A DNA stretch of 64,000 nucleotides, taken from positions 445,764-509,763 of the forward strand of contig RHPI01000797.1 of the NCBI GenBank assembly GCA_009103225.1, given 5' to 3'. The translations under genes were made by a program, and so were the position numbers. The stretch is from Chlorokybus atmophyticus. Its lineage: Eukaryota; Streptophyta; Chlorokybophyceae; Chlorokybales; Chlorokybaceae. Position 1 is the first letter of the stretch; every line of letters starts with the position of its first letter. The notes beneath the pieces are model-generated. The model was not told the DNA's origin. It was given only the letters and a program-made list of their open reading frames with translations, and did no database searches. This document shows positions 1-14,646 of the stretch, in pieces.

Positions 1-386
1 ACTGTGAACACGCCAACCGGCACAATCATAACTCCGCACATGACAGTTCAGGGTCATGATTGCGTTGGCCTGAATGGAGTGGCAAAGCGCGCGACCACAA
101 CCAATCCATTACACCCAACAACCACACTACAGAAATAGCACAACCAAATGAGGCGTGTTTGGTGCTTGCTTTTACAACCATGGCATGGTTAATTAAGGGC
201 CGTTCTGCCACTCCGAGTCAGCATGCGATGTGAGGAACACCACCCAGCATCTACATAGCTCTAAGACTCGCAGCATCAACACTGTTGCAGGAATGGGAAA
301 TACCAAGCGTGCGCGCAATGAACCAGATCCACATGGAATAGTGGTACTGAACTACTACAGGTGCTACTCAGCAAGAGCTAGCTCCC
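1..386. other. Intergenic / 3' flank of cpFtsY
   Basis: No coding sequence is supported here. It is the downstream flank of the minus-strand cpFtsY gene, whose stop codon is at 387-389, and should hold its 3' UTR and polyadenylation site. Short open frames on both strands have no family resemblance. Confidence 0.5.
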
Positions 387-3198
387 TCATTTTTGAGGAA
401 AGAGAGCCTCTACAAAGGTGGCAGGGTCGAAAGGTTGCAAGTCATCCATCGCCTCACCAACTCCAACAAACTTCACCGGGATCTTGAGCTCATCCACAAC
501 GCTAACCTGCAAGCAGGAAGACACGAATGCTCAGCAAGCGCTAACACACTGCTGACTGTGCATGCCACTATACATGTGCATTTCCGTTTCGCGTTGTTTG
601 TACACAGCACTCACACTACAAACCCAATCCCAATGTCTCCATGCGTGACCTACCACGCAACCGCCGCGGGCAGTGCCATCCAGCTTGGTGAGAACAATGC
701 CGGTGACACCAACTTTCTGAAAGCACAGTAACGCGACTAGTTGGCTTTTAGCTGGTCAGATGCGTGTGCGCAAGACAGCTGGTTCATGCATACCTCTTTG
801 AACTCTCGTGCTTGGTTCAACATGTTCAGCCCAGTGGTGCCATCCAGTACTAGCAGCACTTCCTGTGATGCGACAAGTTAAACCAAGCTGCAAAACCTGT
901 GCATTCATCAACAAGAAAAAAATGTCCTGGGCACGAACAGCAACCATCCCTCATAACATCTCCAACACCTCACCTCGGGGCCACTGTCGCCGGCGGCTTT
1001 TGCTATGGACCTTTTGCACTTGCTCAACTCTTCCATCAGATTGTCATTTGTGTGTAACCCTGCAGTGCAACATGCGCTGAGGCCTTGAAGATGCTTGTAG
1101 AGCTGCATATGCAACCACCAACTGCAGCGCATAACTGTATGATTCTAACACAACACTTGCCAATGCTGCTGAGCACAGGTGATGGCAAGTTTTTAATTAT
1201 TGTGCTGTGCGTGCGATCACCAACCATCATGACAATGCATGTGCTTAGCATGCAACCATAATAGCACATGGGGGCTCTGGCGATACTTACTCCCTGAAGT
1301 ATCGCAGATGACAACATCAATGTCGCTGTCTTTTGCTCGCGCCTGTTGCACCGCCTCATAAAGCACTGTCAAGAAACAAGATGTGGAGATGTTGCACAAC
1401 AACCTGTGAACACTACTTGCAAACCGTTGCAAGGGCAGCACTCCGCAAGCACAAAAAGAAACCATAACCAGAATACCCATTGACTAGTAACCACCAACTC
1501 CAGCGACCATCAACACCAACCTGTAGCAGGCCGACTGTTGGCCTTAGAGTAAAACTGCGCACCGGCCCTTTCGGCCCAAGTACCGAGCTGCTCTACCGCA
1601 GCCGCACGGAACGTATCTCCAGCGCATAGCAGAACTTTGGTGCCATCTTTTGCAAACATGTGTGCCAGCTTTGCGATTGTTGTTGTTTTGCCCCCTCCGT
1701 TCACACCGACTACCATGATCACGCTTGGCCTGCCGGTGCCCAATGTCAGTAAGTGAGCTCTACATATGGTGATACACGCATGCTGTGTGAATTATTCACC
1801 CGCAATGACTTAACACAACTCACTTCTTGTCTAGTTGCAGTGAACTGCTACCAGCACCCTTCTCCAGCAAATCCACAATCGCTTGTTTTAAGGCGCTCTG
1901 ATACGCACCCGGGTTCAGTGTTGACAATGCTACCAGTTTGCATGCCAATGAAACAGACGACTGCAAATGAGAAGCGCCCTTGTGCCGACATGACAGCGCA
2001 ATATGCACAACATTTCATGCACAAGTGCTCGCAGGGTATTTGTTACACGTCAAGCAAGATTATGCAAGCAGTACACGCCAAAATGGCCACAGTGCCCTGG
2101 GTTGCGCTGAGGTTCATGCTGATCGAGTTGTCAACAAGTTGACTCTCGCACAGACTCACTGCTAACGAGGTGGTGTTGCAACAAAGGGGGCACAAAGTGT
2201 GCGGATGCACAAGCTCATGCAGTTGTACAAGTGCTTATGCAAAATGCACATTTTGCAAGCATTAGCCCACCTTTATGGCAGAACCACTCTTGACTTTTCC
2301 TCGCAAAATGCCCTGGCGCACTTCATCCACAATCTTGAGTGCAGTGCTCGGACCGAAATCTGCCACCAACAGCGCCTAGCCGCATGGCAAATGTGCACGT
2401 CATTCCGCAGTCAGTGCTGTCTGCATAGAAACAGATCGCGAAGCTTGTCACACGCCACAACAAGAGCGTGCTGAGCCCACAAGGGAACCCGCAGCATGTT
2501 TGCATTAACTATGCGCTGTAGCTTATGCAAAACTGCAACATGCAGCACTTAGCATGCGATGCTAGTGACAGCTGACAGCAATGTGAGCCGTTTTAAATTA
2601 ATAAGCATGCACACATAAATGCCGGTAAACATGCTCGCAGCAAGGCTCAATCTTGAAGAACATTTAACTTGACTCTGCAGCATTGTGAGGATGTTAGTGT
2701 TCACATGAAATTGACTGGAACACTGTCACAGTCATTCCTGTGCACAGTAAAGCTGTCACATCCACTCACACTATACAGGTCTTGTTTGTTGACAAACTGC
2801 ACAAATTGATATTCGGAAACCAATCTGCAGCTCACCTCTTCAAGCTCGTCAAGCATGTCGTCCGTTTCATTGAGCTTCCAGAAGGCGACCAGCTCGTCGA
2901 TAACGGCAAGATTCTGGCGGGTGCGGCTCATGCCATTGAAGACGCGGTCCAGGTCGGCCTTGGCCTTCTCCTTGAATACCCTGCCCAGGCGGCCCAGCAG
3001 CCCAGGCCCCTTGCTGCCGCCGCCCTGCTCCGCCCTAACCCCAATGACCCGAACGACTGCGCCCCCATCGCTACTGCTGCTCGCCTTCCTCAACGCCACC
3101 CTGCGCTTCCCAGATAACGGGACATCCACAAACAGACTTCCTGTGCCCACGGCCGCCGCCGCCGTGGACGCCGCCATGCTCGCTGCCGCTGGCGCCAT
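387..3198 (-). CDS. cpFTSY: Chloroplast signal recognition particle receptor FtsY
   Basis: GTPase receptor at the thylakoid membrane that docks the cpSRP54 complex and directs light-harvesting proteins to the Alb3 insertase (family knowledge). Nine exons join in phase to a 387-residue protein: 3198-2836, 2375-2271, 1897-1824, 1729-1521, 1365-1291, 1059-974, 862-794, 716-654 and 506-387. The first ~50 residues are rich in Ala, Ser, Arg and Lys, as in a transit peptide, then comes the short NX helical domain with [13 protein letters not shown]. All SRP-GTPase motifs are visible: G1 [18 protein letters not shown]3 DTSGR, G4 TKLD and a closing GVGE. The acidic A domain of bacterial FtsY is absent, which fits the plastid type. 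All introns are GT-AG. The start is the first ATG of the open frame; a second Met lies at residue 8. Confidence 0.95.
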
Positions 3199-4071
3199 AA
3201 ATGCAAGTGTGCGTTCACTTGTGTGAATTTGATATCCAACCCTATAGCATCAGTGTCACTCATCTCGCTCGTTGAATGTATCCCGGAATTGTTACATTTT
3301 GGGTTGATTGCTGAAATTGCACTGCAGGACTGCCACATCCGCATGGCAATGCTTTAGCAATCAGCGCATGCATAGTGCATGGGCTGCAACAGCGGTCAGT
3401 GCATGCACATTGATTACACACAGCAGCATGAGCAGCACATAATGGCATGATTGTGATTGCAGGACAGTACATGAGCAGGCAGCAGAATGTGACGACACAC
3501 ATGCGGGCGGTTGTAACTGCTCCCCACACTTGCTTACCCCTGCAACTTACCTCACTTACCTGTTTGTCGTAGCTGTGGCTGCTTGCATCCGCTTGTGTAC
3601 CAGCTTAAACGGATATATTGGTATGTCCCATCATACACCATCCCACGCTGGCGCCACCCCCACCTCCGCAACTTTTCCACCACTGCAGGCTTTGCATACC
3701 CTTCACATCGCATAGCCAACAACAGCGTGATCATAGCCAACACACAATGCGAACTGACGTGCATAACCTCAAAAAACGGATGCACTGGGATACCACCACC
3801 CCAAGCTTTGCGGACTTGGAAATATCTGTGGCTGGGTGAGGTGCCCTTCTGCGCGGGATACTGGCAAACTGACTAGCATCAAGCTAAAGATACACACGTG
3901 AGCATACTCCAACATCTGGCGTCTGAAATAGCGTTATATCCAAGAAGTCGACGCTTGTCCCCACCGCAGACTGTGTAAGTGTTAGTGTGCATTGTGTGTA
4001 CAGCCCTCCACCTAGTGCATGCTCTGATGTGTACATGACATCCTCAAAGTTGGCAATATTGAAAATAACAC
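3199..4071. other. Intergenic, upstream of cpFtsY
   Basis: No supported gene. It holds the cpFtsY 5' flank and anonymous sequence up to the reverse-transcriptase relic. Confidence 0.4.
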
Positions 4072-4075
4072 TCAG

Positions 4076-4112
4076 AGGTATGTGGATGACAGGCTGTCAT
4101 CCACATACCTCA
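4076..4112. repeat. Perfect 37-bp palindrome over the RT catalytic motif
   Basis: The arm GAGGTATGTGGATGACAG is followed after one central base by its exact reverse complement. The codons for YVDD lie in the arm, so the motif can be read on both strands. Confidence 0.9.
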
Positions 4113-4500
4113 ATACCAATGAACAACACTGGCGCCGCTTGTCCATGTGGCTTAGCGATTTAGGGTTTCGTATAAAAGTTAGTTTCTTTGAGCCTAGATA
4201 AAAATTAGCCAAGTACACCCCAGCATTATTGCCCATGGGAATACCAATGCGATGTTTATGCAGCAGGTCTCCTGCAGTGCTTACATACAGTGTATCTAAC
4301 ATAAATGCTGGCTCATCGGAGGCAGTCAAAAACTTGGTGGTTTTACCACTGCGCTGCCCTGCACGCTGAGGTACCCATTGGTGTTGCACATTGCCATGTA
4401 CACATGGTATGACATGGTTGCTCCCTTGTGCAGCGTGCCAGCAAATGCAAACAATTCCGCCATCAACTTGAAGGTGGTCATGCAAGCTAGCCTAGCCTGC

Positions 4501-4543
4501 ACATAGTCACACTGACTTGCTGAGCAGGTCAGTGTGACTATGT
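4501..4543. repeat. Perfect inverted repeat, 16-bp arms
   Basis: Arms ACATAGTCACACTGAC (4501-4516) and its exact reverse complement (4528-4543) flank an 11-nt loop. It lies at the other end of the RT relic. Confidence 0.9.
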
Positions 4544-4553
4544 TTGTGTACAA

Positions 4554-6396
4554 GTTGTTAAAATCTTATGATGCCATGCAAACTGGAAGCAGCTTATCTA
4601 TACTGGAGCGTGTTGTATTCCGCGCGCTATGCAGCATCTGTTGCACTCATAATGAATCTTATAGCACCCAGCTCTGCGTTATCCCATCCACTGAAACATT
4701 GCTGGTCCACAATTGATAAGATACTAGCAGCAAGACTTTATATGCTCGCGTTAGCAGATGCTTATAGATGATGTTGAGGTACTGCATGCAACAGCAATAC
4801 AACGCGGGGCAGGTAGAGTGTCGTGCCAACACCTGTTCTCTCAGTTCTTGCACTCGTTGGTAAGTCTCAGTTTGTAACTTCGCATCCAGCAAAGACATGT
4901 AGTATTGTTTGCAAAGTATAGCAAATACACCACTGCATGTCCACCTCAGTTAATACAAACTTTGGTTGAACCCATCTTGCAACGCTCTCACCAAATGAAG
5001 GTCAAAAGCTGTGTAAGTGGGGGCAGCAATGCTGATGGTTGTGGCCAAGTCGGGATTGAGCGTTAGATTGCACACACGTTGTATGAGGTGGTCTGTACTT
5101 CGTGCCTGCACTGCACTTGGCCAAGGCCGAAGGCGAGGGTCACTTGGCCGAGGGTCATGGCAGTTCAAATTTTTCGGTTCAACGACTGTTCAATGTCGAT
5201 TACAAAGTTGCTAATGCATAGAAAATGCATTATACGGGCACGAGTTATACAATACACCCATGTGCATAACGGCTGCATATGCAATAACATTGCAATGGCT
5301 CAATAGCGGTAGCATAAAAACAAGCAGTAACACAAACCATTGACCCAGTCGTAGCACTGTGCAAGTGAGCGTTATTGACAGGCTGGCAGCAGCAAGCAAC
5401 AAGAGAGCAAGGAACAACAGCAGCAAAGCACAAGTAATTTGCATAGCCCCGCAATTCATGGATTGGCAGCAATAGCAGCAATAGATGGTACTCCGGGCTC
5501 ACCTTGACATCTAGCATACTAACTCTTATACACAAGCGCTGAAGTGAGCAAGTTGCCTTGGGGCAATTGGACACTCTAGCCGACACCAGCCTTTTATGCC
5601 ACGCGCGTTAGGGTTATGGTTTCATTTCAGCTCACAATAATGTATCACTTAGCACAGCCCATCAGTGCACAGAATACAGGAGATGCAACATTCATGTGGG
5701 TGGGAGGTGTTATATACCAACACCCTCAATGTTGGGAGGTTGCATGTGCCTTATGTGCCGCAAATATAGACTTGCAAAGTGCCTAACCCTGAAAAAGTGT
5801 AACTTCTCCCTCACTTGTGTGACATGCGCAAGGCATGAACAAGGCCCCTTGTTCAGCAGCTGCAGCTGCTGAACAAGTGACCACTCACATTGTTGATATC
5901 TCCATATGCAGGCGTTTGTTCACAGCACCGTCACTCACTGGCACCACGCTCTGCCATGCATAGCAGAAACAGGCGCACTCACCATTGCATACTCGCACAG
6001 TCACCGACACACGGGTGCTGGCGTCATTGACATTGTTGGTATGCGCAAGCTTAGCTACATCCGTGTTGCAGAGAGTGTGGATTTGTGTGCTGCTTGTGCT
6101 TCAGAATAATCCAAGAGGAGAGCCACAGGGCAATTGACATGGCTGCGGCCGTCAAGGCCATCTCAAGGTGTATGTCACTTTCTGGCCAGCTGTGGCGACG
6201 GTTAGGTACATGAGACAGCGATACCAGGTACTTGCACTGTTGCTGCACACTTGATTTGCCCTTCACCCGAAATGTGCGCTGCGCTAGTCGCATAGCGCCT
6301 CGCTTATGCGATGGCATGTCCTGTGCTCTGTGAGCAAGTGCAGGAAATCTACCGGATACTCAGGATGCCTTGATGGCGGTGGTGAGGGTTACTCTC
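4554..6396. other. Intergenic, repeat-like
   Basis: No supported gene. The left part may be further decayed retroelement sequence belonging to the RT relic. It contains the 30-bp palindrome at 5848-5877. The right end is the 3' flank of hexokinase. Confidence 0.4.
5848..5877. repeat. Perfect 30-bp palindrome
   Basis: CTTGTTCAGCAGCTG followed directly by its reverse complement, with no loop. Confidence 0.9.
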
Positions 6397-9553
<3,157 letters not shown>

Positions 9554-10244
9554 GCCGCACCCTTACAGCGGCTTCAGGCAACCAAGCTGCAGTGCTGCAA
9601 CGAGCTCGCACAGCAATAGCGTGACAGCTTTCCCTGCCTTAGCAGCACTCCACCGCCGCCCACGCCGCTGCCAACCTCAACAACAACGCCGATAAGCACG
9701 CAGCAGACAGCAGCCAGTGTAGGCGCCAAACAGCCCTGCTCAGCACTGCTGACACTTGCCACGGCCGTAACGCGGACTACGTCACTCGACGCTACTTTCG
9801 TCCAATCCTGACTTCGTCACGCGTGATGTAGCAGCAAAAGTGCATCATGTCGTCACGCTGTCACGCGACAACTGCCGTCACCGGATTACGCCGCCCGCTG
9901 ATGTCGGATCTGACGGATCCTCGAACAAGCAGGTCTAGAGTGCCACCTGGATCTAGGACCTAGAGGAAGAAGCCTTGCAAAAGGTGTCAAAACGGGGTTT
10001 CACCCGTTTCCATGTAAGCACTGCGGCGTACAGGCAAAACGGGGAGTAGAACTGGCTTCGGCTTGCCGCGATGCTATATCACCGTTATGCATGTCTGTGC
10101 CGCCGCTTACGGGAGAGTGCAAAATTAGGGCTCATTTGCGGCGGTGGCGTTGCGGGCATAGCTGAGGGCATGAGCGTCGTTGGGGGTGGTGGCGTCGGCT
10201 TCGAGGGGGGCATTCGGCATTGTTGCTAGGGTGTCGGCGTCGGG
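9554..10244. promoter_or_regulatory. Bidirectional upstream region of hexokinase and coilin
   Basis: 691 bp separate the two divergent start codons. Between about 9775 and 9870 are several TGACG/CGTCA half-sites: TACGTCACTCG, TTCGTCACGCGTGATG, and GTCGTCACGC with TGTCACGCGAC. These look like CRE/ACGT-type bZIP sites. A TTAGGGCT telo-box-like string lies near 10126, about 120 bp before the coilin start. Function is inferred from motif and position only. Confidence 0.4.
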
Positions 10245-10883
10245 ATGCCTGCTGCTGGCGAAGGTGCGACGTGTCCCTTGAGGGTGCGCTTGGCGTTTGA
10301 TGACGTAGGTCTCAGCGAAGCGTTCCTGGCTCAAGGCAAGCACCGCTGCTGGTACTTGCTGCCCTCTGCTGTGAAGACCGTAAAGCAGCTGGCGGATCGT
10401 CTCGTTCAGGACTTCGGGCTTGCAACTTCGTCGGGGCAAGGCTTGATTCTGCAGGTGCGTGTGCTGAATTGCGTACAGCTGCGCATGCCGGGCCATGCAC
10501 CTCGGTTGGCTGGCCTGTTGCTCGTGCTTGCAAATCTTCGAGCGTTATCGTCGGGATTTGTGGTGCATGCATGAAGCCACTGCATGCAGAGCATTCGGCT
10601 CACTGCATGTCAATGGCTGTGTCAAGTGATGTTAGCACAGCCACTGTTTGCTGTCTGTGTCTCCTTGACTGAGACAACGGCATGCCCTGATAGTCGACGT
10701 GAAACAGTCGCAGCTGCCTGTAAAAATATTGGCCCAAGGTCGTGTGGTTGCTGCGTGCAGGTGGAAGGTTACACCTTGCTGCACACGCTTGCCATTGGGG
10801 TGGTTCGTGATGGTGACACCATCATGTAGGCAGCGCTCTTTTAACCGTTGTCAGCTGTGCTGGCTTTGCTGCGATTGTGTAAC

Positions 10884-10926
<43 letters not shown>

Positions 10927-13854
10927 TGTCGTAGAGTGAAACGGAGGTACGCTCACACCATTGACAACGGCCATGAGGCCGTGTTGGCCATTGAGGCTAC
11001 GCCCCAGTTGCAGCTTGAAGATGGTGAACTAGCAAAGCCGAGGTATGGCTGTCAAGCACTTACAAGGCGTCTGGGTTGCTGCTGTCCACGCATTTGGAGC
11101 TGGACAAGACTGGTTGATGCCATGCGTTTGTGCTGCGTATTGTTTTCGGGAACTGAAAGAAACAAAATGCGTTCCCAGCAAGAAGAAGAAGCGTAAGCAT
11201 GCAAATGCTGAAGAGGTGCCACAAAACGCGGAGGTAGTGATGGGGGATCCCACGTCCAAGAACAAAAAGAAGCATAAGAAGAGTAAGCAGTTGGTGGATG
11301 CAGAGACTGCTGATGCAGCTGAGCTGCCACGGAGCAAAAAGCGCAAGCACAAATCGGATCATGACGTCATTGAAAAACATGTCAGTGCTCCAAGCCATGA
11401 GGAGCCTGCTGAGAACGGCAGGTATCTCCAGAAATGCTGCATCTTCAGTAGCACTATCCTGCAGCTCGAGCGCAAACTGGCAGGTGTTTTTCTGTGGGCA
11501 CATTCACAAGCCTTTTTGGTAATCATGTGCCATATTGCACGTACCCCATAGCTTGCAATGTACTTATAGAGCACGAAAGGCTGTCAGCGCAAAGAAAGTA
11601 GCCAAAGTGAAGGATGTCCAGGAACCGTTGTTATCAGTGCCAGAGCGGTTTGATTCAGACCATAATGTGTCTCCCGCATCTGAGCGCTTGGATGGCTTGC
11701 AAAGTGAGGATGATGCCCATCCAGGATCAGATAGCCAGCATCCCTCCAAGGTGCCCACAGATGTTTGTTGGTAAACGACAAATTGCTGCTTTACGGAGAT
11801 GAGACGTGGAGTGCAGAATTTTGCTGACTGCGGCTGTCCTGTTGCATCAGACTGGCCCGAGTCGCAGTGCAAGGCGCAAAGCCTTCAAGCGCAGGCGCAA
11901 ACGTGAGGAAAAGGCAGCTGTAGAAGCAGTGGAGCTCCCGGCAGTGTCTAGACCTACCCAAGAGAATGCGCAGCCTTTAACTCCTGTCCAGCCAGCTCAG
12001 CAAGTGCACACAGTAAGCTACGCACACGTAGTCGGTTGCATGTGAACATTATGCAGGTCCTGCTTGTGATTATGGTTGACATCAGGCTGTATTGTCTTCA
12101 AGCATCAGCACATCAACATCGTCGCAAACACACAGTGCAAATCTTGGTCGTCGTACACTGACTGCGCACATAGTAAAGAATTTGCGCATGGTGTATGCCA
12201 ACAGATACCGAGATTGCCTTCGAGTCTTCTCAGTTTCAGGCCTCGCATTGTTCAACTGGGAAAGCGTCCTGCTGGTTAGGTTGTGTGCTAGCAGGTGCGC
12301 TGCTGTTGAACACTTGAGCCATTCTATTGAGTCTGGGATATGCATGCCACATGTCACCATGCTGTCACCCTGTGGTTGTTGTGGTATCACCAACAAAGGT
12401 GTGTGCAGGGACAGACACCTCGCACTCAACACATGCCCGGTGCCCAAGATGTCAGTGGCAGCAGAATCTTCAAGAAAGGCCAAGGAGGACATGTGCGATT
12501 CCAGTCAGACTCCGGTATGGGCACATGATTGCGAAGGCGGTCCATTAGTTGCACAGGCACCAGAGCACACTGTGGATGCGTGTGCTGCAAGTACTTGTGG
12601 CATATTGTAGTTGACATTGACGCATACTAGAGGAAGAAGACCAGGCAGCACTGGCTGCTGTACATGACGCTGTCGAACCAGAGGTTGCCCCGAGCGCAGC
12701 AGCCACTGCTGTGGACGCAGCTCCCCCCATCAGCGTGGACGGTATGCCGCTACTGGCCACTCAACCACAGGTCCATTGCCATCAGTTCTGCTCAGGTTTT
12801 GGCTTTAGGCCATCAGGGCATCAATGTACGGCTTCCTAGTGCTCATGTGCCTTGTGCTTGTGCAGGATGGGGATGCTATTGTTTTCAAATACTTAGAGCT
12901 AACCTCCGCGTGGAATCCTGAGTTGTCTGATTTCAAGGTGTGTCGGTTGTTTCATGCCAAGGTTGCGTTGTTGCCATGCCTTGAATTGCGTGTAAACGGT
13001 TCCATGTATGCAGGAAGCAACTGTACTCCAGTATGATGCGTCAACAAATCAAGTCTCATTAAGGCTACGCATAGAGTACGACGGACAAAATTCTCGGGAA
13101 AACGAAGTTGAGGATGCATACCAGACTCAGCCATCAGTTTCGGGGTTGCTGTCTGTGGAAGAAGATGGCAGCTGGAAGGTACTTGCATGGTTGACTGAAG
13201 GCAGCCTCATGGTTTTACAATGGTTGTGCATGACTGACATGCGTTGTATGTATGACTGCGTAGATGGACTATGGCTCCCTGTTGGAGGTGCACTTGAAAC
13301 ACGGCACTTCAGAAGGACGGTCCCCAATGCCGACACCATTAGCAACGTCATGCCCTACATTTACAACTGCTCCCGGTGGAGAAGCCTCACAAGCAACAAC
13401 GCAGGACACAGCGGTTGTCCCTCTCAGCCAGACCGCACCTACTGCTGCGGCGCCTGCAGCCTCTGCAGCTGTATCAGAGCCCATTGCCACAACCATGCAA
13501 GCTAAGGCACCGCTGACTGTATCATCAGCCACAACACGATCAGAGCAGCTAAGCCTAACTGCGGACCCGTGGAAACATTTTGAGATGCTCGCATCGCAGC
13601 TGCAGCAGCGGCGGATGGAGCTGGCGGCCAAGTCTGGGAGTAGTAGCAGTGACGTGGTTGGGCAGCAACCCCACACGACAGCTACACAGGTGTCAACGAC
13701 AACTGTCACGCAAGGCGACGGCACTCAACAAGCGCAGGCGCCCTTGCCGGCAGCAGCTGGCATTGGCAGAAGCGCAGTTCGACAGAGTGGGATGAGAGCT
13801 GGGGCAGTTGGGCCGCTGTTAACAATGCTGCGTGCGCAACAAGAGCTGAGCTGA
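10245..13854 (+). CDS. COIL: Coilin, Cajal body scaffold
   Basis: Scaffold protein of Cajal bodies, sites of snRNP maturation. Eleven exons close in phase to about 680 residues: 10245-10454, 10761-10825, 10935-11042, 11179-11421, 11570-11750, 11851-12012, 12409-12514, 12631-12770, 12866-12937, 13014-13178 and 13264-13854. Residues ~11-92 form the ubiquitin-like self-association domain (LRVRLAFDD, then WYLLPSAVKTVKQLADRL, then VEGYTLL and VVRDGDTI). A basic nuclear stretch follows with KKKKRKH, KNKKKHKKSK, KKRKHK and FKRRRKRE. GGHVRFQ matches the RGHIRF box of plant coilins. The C-terminal Tudor-like domain starts at DGDAIVFKYLELTSAWNPEL. A last ~195-residue Ala/Thr/Gln-rich tail is unusual. 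Middle exons (11750-12409) are the least certain. Intron 2 contains a (GT)n tract. Confidence 0.93.
10891..10925. repeat. (GT)n microsatellite in coilin intron 2
   Basis: About 17 GT units directly before the acceptor TCTGTCGTAG. The tract may serve as part of the acceptor's pyrimidine-rich context. Confidence 0.9.
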
Positions 13855-14646
13855 GCAGCAAGGCAGTGCAGCTGTCCATGTTATCACAGTAGTCCTTTGC
13901 AAGAGAGTGTATTTTGTCTAGTGCCATGCTTGCCTTGTAAGCACCTCGTTGATTGGTTGAAGATATGCGGATCACATTGCACCTTCTTCCACATGACGTA
14001 ATATCCCTATGAACGGTGTACAAAGTATGCGATGAGGGGTGTACCCTAGCCAGTAGAGCTCTGCCACTAGGCAAAAGTGTTGCATTGCGCAAGGTGCTGT
14101 AGTTGTTCTGGCCATAGCAAGCAATATTTCTTGCACACAAGCGCTTGTATACAGACAAACTCCCCCATGCAATTGTCCCAACCAGTCTGTCTGTCCATGC
14201 CTACCTGATGACAGCAAATGGCAGCAGCAATAACATAATGATGGTTGTTGCTAACAATGCCCAAATTGTTTTATGATGTATCTCCCACTTAGACTGAATT
14301 TGACGTTCTGCATCACTATCACCTCAGACAACTTACAGTACACAACCCCGCATTGCATACTCTGTTGTGAGTATGCTTGGTGCATGAAAACTACCGGAAA
14401 GCCCATACTCTGTACACCCTTGCAATAGGAGACTTGTGTTGATCTTGCAAGAAGGGCGTCGTTCTACTTGCAAAGGTAACCCTAATCGCCGGCAGCGTGG
14501 CTGCGGCGGCGGTGGTGGCGGCCGAGCCGTTGTTCTCTTGCTGACGCTTGCGTGCGGCGGTCGCGTGGGATCTCTGTTCGGACGAGGGCGGAAGGGAGTG
14601 CCAAGCGGACGGACCCGCTTGTTCGCCTGCCAAATCTAGCAAAGCG
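13855..14646. promoter_or_regulatory. Coilin 3' flank and MPP6 upstream region
   Basis: No further gene. TTGTAAGC at about 13936 fits the TGTAA polyadenylation signal of green algae. AACCCTAAT at about 14478-14486, some 160 bp before the MPP6 start, is a plant telo-box-like string. Confidence 0.35.

Larger units (their letters stand above)
4072..4553 (-). pseudogene. Reverse transcriptase fragment (retroelement relic)
   Basis: The minus strand encodes, in two overlapping frames, a piece of a reverse transcriptase palm domain: a segment like DFxxMYTNI, then HRIGIPMGNNAGVYLANFYL, then RYVDD carrying the catalytic YVDD box. The GIPMG-N-x-x-LAN spacing resembles Penelope-like and related non-LTR polymerases (family knowledge). 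The frame changes at about 4340-4380, there is no full fingers, thumb or endonuclease domain, and the piece ends just after YVDD. It is therefore a truncated relic. Both ends fall on perfect palindromes (4076-4112 and 4501-4543). Clade assignment is uncertain. Confidence 0.7.
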
